From assembly GCA_030041135.1 (NCBI GenBank), contig JASHOL010000386.1, positions 1 to 40,062 on the forward strand: a stretch of 40,062 nt of DNA, written 5' to 3'. The notes under the pieces were generated by a model. The model made no database searches. It was not told the DNA's origin and saw only the letters and a program-made list of their open reading frames with translations. The DNA comes from Streptosporangiaceae bacterium (GTDB lineage: Bacteria > Actinomycetota > Actinomycetes > Streptosporangiales > Streptosporangiaceae). Of this stretch, positions 1 to 6,717 are shown piece after piece. Every line of letters begins with the position of its first letter. The stretch's first letter is position 1. The position numbers and the translations under genes are program-made.

Positions 1-1176
1 TTCAAGATGGATCAGCTGCCGCTGGACGGCAGGCTGACCGATCTCGGCGGGTTCGCCCGGCTCGGCGCCGATGGCGTGGACCTGCTGCTATCGGACTCAA
101 CCAACGCCGAAGTCCCGGGCATCGTGACGTCCGAGCGGGAGATCGGGCCTGTGCTGTCTGACGTGTTCGCGGCAGCCGAGCAGCGGATCATCGTGTCCTG
201 CTTCGCCAGTCACGTGCACCGGGTCCAGCAGGTAATGGACGCGGCGGCCGAGCACGGCCGGAAGGTGTCCCTCGTCGGGCGGTCCATGGTGCGGAACATG
301 GGCGTCGCCCGCGATCTCGGCTATCTCAAGGTTCCCTCGGTCCACGGCGGGCTGCTTGTGGATCTCAGGGAAGCGGAGGAGCTACCGCCCGATCAGATCG
401 TCCTGATCTCGACCGGGTCACAGGGTGAGCCGATGTCGGCCCTGTCCCGGATGGCCGGGCGCGATCACCCGATCCGGATCGCCTACGGCGACACGGTGAT
501 CCTCGCCTCCTCGCTCGTGCCAGGGAACGAGGCCGCCGTCTCGCGTATCATCAACGACCTGACCCGCCTCGGGGCCAGGGTGGTGCACAAGGGCAACGCG
601 CTCGTGCACGTGTCCGGCCACGCCCCGGCCGGCGAGCTGCTGTACGTGCTGAACCTCGTGCGCCCGAGCAACTTCATTCCTGTGCACGGCGAGTGGCGGC
701 ACATGAGGGCGCACGCCGAGCTGGCCGCGCTGACCGGGGTCCCCGACGCCAACATCGTGATCGCCGAAGACGGCGTCGTAGTCGACCTGGTGGACGGGCA
801 GATCTCGGTCGCGGGCAAGGTGCCGTGCGGATACGTCTACGTGGACGGGCTCTCGGTCGGCGAGATCACCGAGGCCTCGCTCAAGGACCGGCTGATCCTG
901 GGCGAGGAGGGGTTCCTGTCGGTCGTGGTGGTCATCGACTCCACGAGCGGCAAGCTGGTCGCCGGCCCGGAGGTGCACGCCCGCGGCGCCGGCATAGACG
1001 ACGCCGCGCTGGCCGAGGTCGTGCCGCTGGTCGAGGACGCGCTGGCCGAAGCGGTCAAGGAGGAAGTGACGGAGGTGCACCAGCTGCGTCAGGTTGTCCG
1101 CCGGACCGTCGGCAAGTGGGTGAACGAGAACTACCGGCGCAGACCGATGATCATTCCGGTGGTCGTCGAGACCTGA
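1..1176 (+). CDS. rnj: Ribonuclease J, C-terminal part (5' end outside window)
   Basis: This is the 3' portion of an RNase J gene; the reading frame is already open at base 1, so the ATG at 7 is internal. RNase J is a zinc-dependent metallo-beta-lactamase/beta-CASP nuclease that acts as a 5'-to-3' exo- and endoribonuclease in mRNA decay and rRNA maturation. Visible family blocks are the STGSQGEPMSAL segment, HVSGHAPAGEL, and PSNFIPVHGEWRHMRAHAEL, whose histidines belong to the beta-CASP/metal site. After these comes the usual C-terminal domain ending in a basic WVNENYRRRP segment. The metal-binding HxHxDH motif lies upstream of the window. The gene is followed by a duplicated 26-bp unit and a strong hairpin. 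The family assignment is firm. Confidence 0.95.
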   Translation, partial: FKMDQLPLDGRLTDLGGFARLGADGVDLLLSDSTNAEVPGIVTSEREIGPVLSDVFAAAEQRIIVSCFASHVHRVQQVMDAAAEHGRKVSLVGRSMVRNMGVARDLGYLKVPSVHGGLLVDLREAEELPPDQIVLISTGSQGEPMSALSRMAGRDHPIRIAYGDTVILASSLVPGNEAAVSRIINDLTRLGARVVHKGNALVHVSGHAPAGELLYVLNLVRPSNFIPVHGEWRHMRAHAELAALTGVPDANIVIAEDGVVVDLVDGQISVAGKVPCGYVYVDGLSVGEITEASLKDRLILGEEGFLSVVVVIDSTSGKLVAGPEVHARGAGIDDAALAEVVPLVEDALAEAVKEEVTEVHQLRQVVRRTVGKWVNENYRRRPMIIPVVVET

Positions 1177-1179
1177 CCG

Positions 1180-1231
1180 AGCCGCTGCAGACCTTACCGG
1201 GCACCAGCCGCTGCAGGCCTTACCGGGCACC
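1180..1231. repeat. Two-copy 26-bp direct repeat downstream of rnj
   Basis: Two adjacent 26-bp units (1180-1205 and 1206-1231) differ at one base. Each contains GCCGCTGCAG followed by a CTTACCGGGCACC-like end. The repeat lies between the rnj stop and the hairpin at 1235, so it forms part of the rnj 3' untranslated region. Confidence 0.85.
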
Positions 1232-1234
1232 AAC

Positions 1235-1265
1235 GGCCCTGCCCGGTGCCACGCCGGGCAGGGCC
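1235..1265. terminator. Hairpin terminator between convergent genes
   Basis: A perfect 12-bp stem, GGCCCTGCCCGG (1235-1246) with its complement at 1254-1265, encloses a 7-nt loop. No T-tract follows on either strand, as is common for actinobacterial terminators. It separates the plus-strand rnj from the minus-strand gene ending at 1281 and probably serves both. Confidence 0.8.
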
Positions 1266-1280
1266 TCCGGTTGTGGCGAC

Positions 1281-2423
1281 TCAGGGCGCGGTCGGGTTGG
1301 TGGTCCAGTTTGCGGGATTGGTGCCGAGCACACGCAGGTGATGGGCGAAGACGCTGATGACGTTCAGCGACGGAACGCCCGTGCTCGCCTGTATCCGGAT
1401 CTGCACGGACAGCCCGTCCACGTTGTCCGCGCAGAGGTACTGGTCCTGGGAGTTCACGTACACGTCGTAGCCGTTGATCATCTGCTTGGTGCCCGGTCCG
1501 ATGACTGTCATTTTCCCGTCAGCACCCATCACTCCAATCTTGGAATTCGCACAGGTCCCGGCGGCGGGCGTGCTTGCGGGCTGGGCCGTGACGTCCAGTT
1601 CGCCTGCCGCGTTCCGGTCGGCTCGCAGCCGTGAGATCAGTGAGAACATCCTGTCCAGCGGGCCTGCGGATGTGCCGTTGAACCCCTGGTCGGGTGAGAG
1701 GCGCCACTGCGCGCTCAGGTCGGTCAGCTGGACTGCAAACCTCAGGCGCAGCGTCAGGCCGAGCCTCATGGTCTGTGCGATCTTGAGCGCATCGGGACGG
1801 TAAGCATTGCCGACGAACTCCAGCGTTGCCCAGCCACCCTCGGCGTACTGGTAGGCCAGGATCTGGTTGACCGGGCCCGGCGGAGGGAGCGGCAAGTATC
1901 CCCAGTAGGCAACGTGCCCGTCGATGTCTGGGGCCTGGCCGGTCAGGCGCATAGCAACTGACTGTCCTGAGCAAGTGAGGTTGTTCCCAGCCTGCCTGCA
2001 CTTTCCGGCCGCAAGCGCCGTCCATATGTATGTCTGCTGCATGGACGGATTACTGACCTCGAGGTTCTGATAGGTGAGCCCCGTGCCGCCCACAATGAAC
2101 GGATGGCTGAACGGCAGCCAGCCGAACGACGCATACTCCACGAGCGGGTTGAACTCACGCGGTGCCGTCCCGATGCGCCGCGGGACTTGGGGAGGTTGAG
2201 TTTGCGCGGCGGATGGGTGCATCGTCTCCGAGGGGATGATCCCGGTCAGCACTATCGCCAGCACTGCGCCAGCCGCGAACACCGGGCTGGCGAGAATCCC
2301 TGCACGGCGTCGGCGCAGGTAGGTTCGGCCGACCCGCCGGGCGGCCGGGATGCTGATGGGCGCGGGCGGTGGCTCGCTCGAGGCTTGGCGCTCGAACAGC
2401 GCGCGAAGGTCGGACTCAAGCAT
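1281..2423 (-). CDS. One-pass membrane protein, module 1 (candidate sigma regulator/sensor)
   Basis: This 380-residue protein is paired with the SigE-family sigma factor upstream. The first ~40 residues look cytoplasmic (MLESDLRALF, then proline-rich and strongly basic), residues about 41-63 form one membrane segment, and the remainder is predicted outside. It shares with the other two module proteins FNPLVEYASFGWLP near residue 92, two cysteines eight residues apart (142 and 151), DIDGHVAYW, YAEGGWA, INGY and a C-terminal NWTTNP. There is no HxxxCxxC zinc anti-sigma motif. The ATG at 2423 was chosen because all three paralogues begin MLE/MLD here. Its first 8 nt, ATGCTTGA, contain the sigma stop codon, implying translational coupling. 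A role as anti-sigma or sensor partner is inference. Confidence 0.85.
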   Translation of the reverse strand: MLESDLRALFERQASSEPPPAPISIPAARRVGRTYLRRRRAGILASPVFAAGAVLAIVLTGIIPSETMHPSAAQTQPPQVPRRIGTAPREFNPLVEYASFGWLPFSHPFIVGGTGLTYQNLEVSNPSMQQTYIWTALAAGKCRQAGNNLTCSGQSVAMRLTGQAPDIDGHVAYWGYLPLPPPGPVNQILAYQYAEGGWATLEFVGNAYRPDALKIAQTMRLGLTLRLRFAVQLTDLSAQWRLSPDQGFNGTSAGPLDRMFSLISRLRADRNAAGELDVTAQPASTPAAGTCANSKIGVMGADGKMTVIGPGTKQMINGYDVYVNSQDQYLCADNVDGLSVQIRIQASTGVPSLNVISVFAHHLRVLGTNPANWTTNPTAP

Positions 2424-2973
2424 GGTGGGGTGCCTTTCCGGATTCTCGGCGCGCTCGCGCCGGGGCCTGGCTGCCGACGGTGGCAGGGACGTCGCTGGCC
2501 AGCCGGCTGCGCAGCGTGGCGAGCGCCTTTGCGGTCTGGCTCTTGACCGTGCCCACGGTGCAGCCAAGCGCGGCGGCCGTCTGGTCGAGGTTGAGGTCGC
2601 AGTAGTAGCGCAGCACCAGGGCCGCCCGTTGCCGTGGCGGAAGAGCGGTCATGGCTGCCTGCAGGTCCATCAGGCCGTCCGGATCGGCCGTCAGGATCGG
2701 TGACTCCGGCAGTTGGTCGGTGACACTTACGCGCCTGGTCCAAGCGCTGCGCCGCTCGTGCAGGAACTCGCGGACCAGGATCGAGTTCACATACGCGTCG
2801 GTGTTGTCGGCACCGGACGCCTTGGTCCAGTGCACGTAGACCTTGATGATGGCCTGCTGGACGAGGTCGTCAGCCCGATGCCAGTCCTGGCACAGCAGGA
2901 GCGCGAGCCGGCGGAGGGCGGGCAGCCGGTACGAAACGTACTCGGCGTACTCGGCGTCGCGCGGATTGGTCAC
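2416..2973 (-). CDS. SigE-family ECF sigma factor, module 1
   Basis: This 185-residue sigma-70-like factor carries only regions 2 and 4. Region 2 is seen as YVSYRLPALRRLALLLCQDW followed by HRADDLVQ (about residues 12-40). Region 4 is LPPRQRAALVLRYYCDLN, then the helix-turn-helix DQTAAALGCTVGTVKSQTAKAL (about 113-153). The pattern matches the actinobacterial SigE family of extracytoplasmic-function sigma factors, which direct RNA polymerase to stress or envelope regulons. The GTG start at 2973 has GAAGG about 10 nt upstream and aligns with the other two paralogues. It overlaps the downstream membrane protein by 8 nt. Confidence 0.93.
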   Translation of the reverse strand: MTNPRDAEYAEYVSYRLPALRRLALLLCQDWHRADDLVQQAIIKVYVHWTKASGADNTDAYVNSILVREFLHERRSAWTRRVSVTDQLPESPILTADPDGLMDLQAAMTALPPRQRAALVLRYYCDLNLDQTAAALGCTVGTVKSQTAKALATLRSRLASDVPATVGSQAPARARRESGKAPHHA

Positions 2974-3136
2974 GAGGCGGGCCCTTCTGCGCAGCGACTA
3001 GTCACACTCTGCCGAGGCGCGCAGCGCAGGCTCAGGTTGTCCGCCGATACTAGAAAAATGTCAGCCGAGCAGGCAACGGCCCGGCATCGGCCGCGCTGGC
3101 CGGGGCCGGGCCGTTCATCGCAGCCCGCGCCTTTCC

Positions 3137-4288
3137 TCAGGGCGAGATCGGTGTCGTGGTCCAGTCGGCCGGGTCCAGGCCGAGCATCTGGACGTGATGA
3201 GCAAAGACATCGAGCGGACTCAGGAGCGGGCGCGGTCCGGTAATTGTCATCAGCAGCATCAGGCCGCTGGCGGCCGGGCGGTGAGCAGTTAGATAGTAGA
3301 TGGGCACCGTCGGCTCGCCTGTCACACTCAACGCCGAATGAAACTGATATACCTCGTAGCCGTTGATCAGCGGGCAGGAGCTGCTTCCGCACTCGGGGCC
3401 GCCGGTCCCGGCAAATAGGCCTAGCGAGCGAGGCGCGGGCTCGGCGGCGGGAGGCTGGCCGGCGGACACGGGAGGCTGGCCGAGCCACACTTGGTCCGCG
3501 TGCATCGGCAGGTTGTTCCGAACGAACAGGACCTGCTGAACCGTCCGCCACTGCCGCGGCAGGCCAGTCAGGCGGAAGAGGAACTTGATGGGCGTTGGCT
3601 GACCGAACCGAACATTCTCCGCTATCCGCATCGCGGTCGCCCGGTCGGAGTAGATCAGCAGCGCCCATCCACCCCGCGCATACTGAAACGCCAGCATCGG
3701 CCAGCGCTTGGACACCAGCGATGACCTGCCTGACTGCTGTACCTCGGCGGTAGTGAGGGCCTCCTGGATTTCCAGGCCCCAGTAGGCAACATGCCCGTTG
3801 ACATCCGGAGCCCGGCCGGTCACCGCCATGGCGCCGTCGGTGAGGTGCCTTTCGGATCCGCAGGTCAGCCGCGTAACGGTCAGCGCACACTGGCCGGCCG
3901 AGTACACCACCAGTTGCGGCAGGCCACTCGGATAGGTCGCGACGGAAAGTGCCGTCGGGAATGACTGCCCTCCGCCAACTTGGTCGCCGGGCGGGAGCCA
4001 GCCGAACGTGGCATACATCTCCAGCGGATTGAACCGCCGCGGAGCCACCTGCGGGCCGGCCACTGCTGACGCGGTCTTGCTGCCCGCGGCGCCGGACACC
4101 AGCGACGCGGTGAGGCCGACGGCCACCGCGGCGGCGGCGGCCACGATGGGGCTGCCGATAGTGGCCGCCCGCCGCCAGCGACGGCGTATCTGCGCTCGCT
4201 TGCGAACAACCGGCAAGCTGATCTGGGCGGTCGGCTGGTCGCCGGCCGCCTGCCACTCGAACATCTCCCGCAAGTCACTCTCAAGCAT
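3137..4288 (-). CDS. One-pass membrane protein, module 2 (candidate sigma regulator/sensor)
   Basis: This is a 383-residue paralogue of the proteins at 1281 and 4978. It begins MLESDLREMFEWQAA, has a basic stretch (RRRWRR, about 35-40), then an alanine-rich membrane segment at about 41-65. The external part contains FNPLEMYATFGWLP, a C-x8-C pair, DVNGHVAYWG, YARGGWALL, INGYEVY and a terminal DWTTTP. The ATG at 4288 overlaps the sigma stop as ATGCTTGA, exactly as in the other two modules. No enzymatic motif or zinc-binding anti-sigma motif is seen. It is probably the regulator of, or sensor for, its cognate sigma factor, but this rests on gene pairing alone. Confidence 0.85.
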   Translation of the reverse strand: MLESDLREMFEWQAAGDQPTAQISLPVVRKRAQIRRRWRRAATIGSPIVAAAAAVAVGLTASLVSGAAGSKTASAVAGPQVAPRRFNPLEMYATFGWLPPGDQVGGGQSFPTALSVATYPSGLPQLVVYSAGQCALTVTRLTCGSERHLTDGAMAVTGRAPDVNGHVAYWGLEIQEALTTAEVQQSGRSSLVSKRWPMLAFQYARGGWALLIYSDRATAMRIAENVRFGQPTPIKFLFRLTGLPRQWRTVQQVLFVRNNLPMHADQVWLGQPPVSAGQPPAAEPAPRSLGLFAGTGGPECGSSSCPLINGYEVYQFHSALSVTGEPTVPIYYLTAHRPAASGLMLLMTITGPRPLLSPLDVFAHHVQMLGLDPADWTTTPISP

Positions 4289-4829
4289 GATCAGAGATCT
4301 CCCCCGGCGTCTGGCCGACCGATGCCCCGTCTCCGGTAGCGGATGACAGGGGTCCGAGCACCCGGCGCAGCGATGTGAGCGCCTTGGCTGTCTGGCTCTT
4401 GACCGTGCCTGGTGCACAGCCAAGGGCCATCGCGCACTCGTCGATGTTCATGTCGCAGTAGAACCTCAGCACGAGCACGGCGCGCTGCCGGGGCGGCAGC
4501 CCGGCGACCGCGGCCCGCAGGTCAAGGAAGTCCTCGCGATCGGTGGGCGGCGCGGGCAGGTCCGGCGGCCGGTCGGTCACGCTCACCCGCCGGGCCCAGT
4601 TGGTGCGCCGCTCCCTGATGAACTCACGGACCAGGATCGTCCGGACGTAGGCGTCGATGCTGTCGGCGGTGGCTGCGTTCTCCCAGCGCAAGTAGAGCCT
4701 GGTCAAGGCCGCCTGCACGAGGTCATCGGCGCGGTGCCAGTCCTGGCAGAGCAGCAACGCGAGCCGGCGCAGCGACGGCATGCGCGCCGACACGTATTCG
4801 GCGAACTCGGGCGGGGCCGCGCTCGTCAT
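4281..4829 (-). CDS. SigE-family ECF sigma factor, module 2
   Basis: This 182-residue sigma factor has region 2 (FAEYVSARMPSLRRLALLLC, then DWHRADDLVQAAL) and region 4 (LPPRQRAVLVLRFYCDMN and the helix-turn-helix ECAMALGCAPGTVKSQTAKAL). The ATG at 4829 was preferred because MTSAAPPEFAEYV aligns with the start of the paralogues. An in-frame GTG at 4892 would add 21 residues that mostly translate a dispersed G/C repeat. The gene ends inside the ATGCTTGA overlap with the membrane-protein gene. A possible -10 (TATACG, complement of 4903-4908) lies 74 nt upstream. Confidence 0.92.
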   Translation of the reverse strand: MTSAAPPEFAEYVSARMPSLRRLALLLCQDWHRADDLVQAALTRLYLRWENAATADSIDAYVRTILVREFIRERRTNWARRVSVTDRPPDLPAPPTDREDFLDLRAAVAGLPPRQRAVLVLRFYCDMNIDECAMALGCAPGTVKSQTAKALTSLRRVLGPLSSATGDGASVGQTPGEISDHA

Positions 4830-4843
4830 GGCTGTGCTCGCTC

Positions 4844-4873
4844 GGGGGGACGACCCCCCGAGTCCCCCCGCGG
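4844..4873. repeat. Dispersed G/C-tract repeat, copy 1
   Basis: The core reads as a G6 run, ACGA, CCCCCCG, three variable bases and CCCCCCGCGG. The same arrangement occurs near 29988, 31590 and 38055 on the same strand. The G-run can pair with either C-run, giving alternative hairpins. Here it lies between sigma gene 2 and its likely promoter, in the 5' leader. Confidence 0.7.
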
Positions 4874-4977
4874 TCTCGCGCGGGCTAGGCACTCGGTCAT
4901 GCCGTATAGAAACGTACTCCGGCCCCGCGGGTTGCCCGTCTCCCGGAAAAGGTCGTCCTCAGCGTCGAGCCGTAACC

Positions 4978-6099
4978 TCAGCCAATGGGCTGAGTAGTCC
5001 AGTGCGCGGGATCGGGCCCGAGCAAGCGCAGGTGGTGGCCGAACATTTCGGCCGGGCTGATTATCGGCCGGGGACTTACCTGGATCCAGACAAACAATCC
5101 GTCCGCGTCGGGCGCGCACAGCTCCGGGTCCGCCCAGGTTTCATTCGGGCCCCAGAGCCTGACCGGGTAGCCGTTGATCACAGTGGATGGTTCGGCCTGT
5201 GGACACGCGCCTTTGCTTCCTGGCCCGATCTGCACGGACGGAGTCGCCGGCTGAGAAGGATCACCTTCGGGGCCGATATCGGCGCGGCCGACCGTTATCT
5301 GGTACGACGTCGCGTATAGGATGCCGTCTCGCCAGCCCGCCGCCACTGCGTTGACTTGCCAGTCCGCCGGAACGCCCGTGAGCTGGAGCGCAAACCTGAC
5401 CGGCGGGGACACGTCAGGGCCGATCCTGATGCTCACGGCCATCCGCAATGCATCACGCAGGTTAGGGGCGTCCAGTACGGCCCAGCCGCCGCGGGCGTAC
5501 TGCCAGCAGAGCGCTCCAGCCGTCAGGTGCAGAGTTCTGCGGGCCAGGCTCGGCGAGACGCCGATCGACAGGTGTTCGCTGGCCCAGTACGCCCGATGCC
5601 CGTCCACGTCGCCGACCAGGCCGCCGAGCGCTTGCGATGCTATCGGCTGGCCGGCCACATTGCACCTCAGCGTGTGCCCGCTCACCTTGCAGCGGCCGGC
5701 TGCGTAAATCGCCAGCTGGGTGTGCGTGTCCATCCGGCCCCACAGCAACAGTGCGTCCTGGCCGAGTCCGTCCCGGGTCTGGCTCAAGGACGTGCCGTCC
5801 GGTAGCCAGCCGAACGCGGCGTAAGGCCGCAGCAGGCTGAAGTACCTCGGCGCCGCCGCGGTGCCCGCAGTCGAACCGCCGGCTGGCGCCTGCGCGCGGC
5901 CGGTTAGGCCGATCACGCCGGCCAGGCCGATCGCCACCACCGCGCCCGCGGCGAGCACCGGGGCACCGGCCGCGGTCAGCGCCTGGCGGCGCCGCTGTAC
6001 TCGGGCTCGCCGGATCGCGTGGGTGATGCTGACGCGAGCGGGCGGCTGATCGGAACCGGCCATCTGCTCGAACGCGCGCCGGATCATTTGGTCAAGCAT
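4978..6099 (-). CDS. One-pass membrane protein, module 3 (candidate sigma regulator/sensor)
   Basis: This 373-residue protein is the third paralogue. It starts MLDQMIRRAFEQMA, has a basic juxtamembrane stretch (RRARVQRRR) and a membrane segment at about residues 41-64. The external part contains LLRPYAAFGWLP, a C-x8-C pair (CKVSGHTLRC), DVDGHRAYW, YARGGWAVL, INGYPV and a terminal HWTTQP. The ATG at 6099 overlaps the sigma stop as ATGCTTGA. The external domain diverges more than the motifs, as expected if each copy senses something different. No catalytic motif was recognised, and the anti-sigma or sensor role is inferred from context. Confidence 0.85.
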   Translation of the reverse strand: MLDQMIRRAFEQMAGSDQPPARVSITHAIRRARVQRRRQALTAAGAPVLAAGAVVAIGLAGVIGLTGRAQAPAGGSTAGTAAAPRYFSLLRPYAAFGWLPDGTSLSQTRDGLGQDALLLWGRMDTHTQLAIYAAGRCKVSGHTLRCNVAGQPIASQALGGLVGDVDGHRAYWASEHLSIGVSPSLARRTLHLTAGALCWQYARGGWAVLDAPNLRDALRMAVSIRIGPDVSPPVRFALQLTGVPADWQVNAVAAGWRDGILYATSYQITVGRADIGPEGDPSQPATPSVQIGPGSKGACPQAEPSTVINGYPVRLWGPNETWADPELCAPDADGLFVWIQVSPRPIISPAEMFGHHLRLLGPDPAHWTTQPIG

Positions 6100-6640
6100 T
6101 GCTGGTGATCTCCCCGTGGTTATGAGCGGCGCACGACGGGCCGGGTTCGGCGTCCGCCGTGGTGCCGAGAGTGCGGCGCAGGGCCGCCAGTGCCCTGGCC
6201 GTCTGGCTCTTCACCGTGCCCGCGGAACAGCCAAGGACGTTCGCGGTCTGATCGACGTTCAGGTCATAGTGGTAGCGCAGGACGAGGACTGCGCGCTGGC
6301 GGGGCGGCAGGGCCGCGATCGCGGCCCGCACGTCAAGCGAGCTGTCCTTGTCGGCCTCGCTGGCGGCCACCTCCGGCGGCTGGTCGGTGAGCGTCACCCG
6401 CCTGGCCCAGCCAAGCCGGCGCTCGTGCAGGAACTCGCGGACCAGGATGGTGCGGGCGTAGGCGTCGACGCTGTCGCTGGCCTGTGCCTTGCCCCAGTGC
6501 AGGTACAGCTTGGTGATGGCCGCCTGGGCTAGGTCGTCGGCGCCGTGCCAGTTATGGCAGAGCAGCAGGGCCAGCCGGCGCAGCGCGGGCAGCCGGGCCG
6601 AGACGTACTCAGTGAACTCGGCGTCCCGCCCGGCACTCAT
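6092..6640 (-). CDS. SigE-family ECF sigma factor, module 3
   Basis: This 182-residue sigma factor begins MSAGRDAEFTEYVSARLPAL. Region 2 continues LLCHNWHGADDLAQAAITKL; region 4 is LPPRQRAVLVLRYHYDLN with the helix-turn-helix VDQTANVLGCSAGTVKSQTARAL. The ATG start at 6640 is uniquely supported by alignment with the paralogues. The gene lies 77 nt downstream of the spermidine-synthase-like gene on the same strand. A TATAGG box (complement of 6677-6682) could be a -10 element. Its stop codon lies inside the 8-nt overlap with the membrane gene. Confidence 0.93.
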   Translation of the reverse strand: MSAGRDAEFTEYVSARLPALRRLALLLCHNWHGADDLAQAAITKLYLHWGKAQASDSVDAYARTILVREFLHERRLGWARRVTLTDQPPEVAASEADKDSSLDVRAAIAALPPRQRAVLVLRYHYDLNVDQTANVLGCSAGTVKSQTARALAALRRTLGTTADAEPGPSCAAHNHGEITSNA

Positions 6641-6717
6641 CGTGATGCCCAGCAGTCACGATGCGCTCTCACACTGCCTATAGGCCGCTGGCCGCCCATT
6701 CGGTTGTCGGCGCCGGA

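Noticed and set aside
418-1233. Long minus-strand frame across rnj
   Set aside because: Composition is typical of antisense GC-rich DNA, and the plus strand has conserved RNase J blocks.
1281-4288. Zinc-binding anti-sigma (ZAS) proteins
   Set aside because: The short cytoplasmic segments contain no HxxxCxxC motif; only the pairing with sigma genes suggests regulation.
4830-4892. Longer sigma factor 2 from the GTG at 4892
   Set aside because: The extension is a translation of the dispersed repeat, and the paralogues start at the position of 4829.
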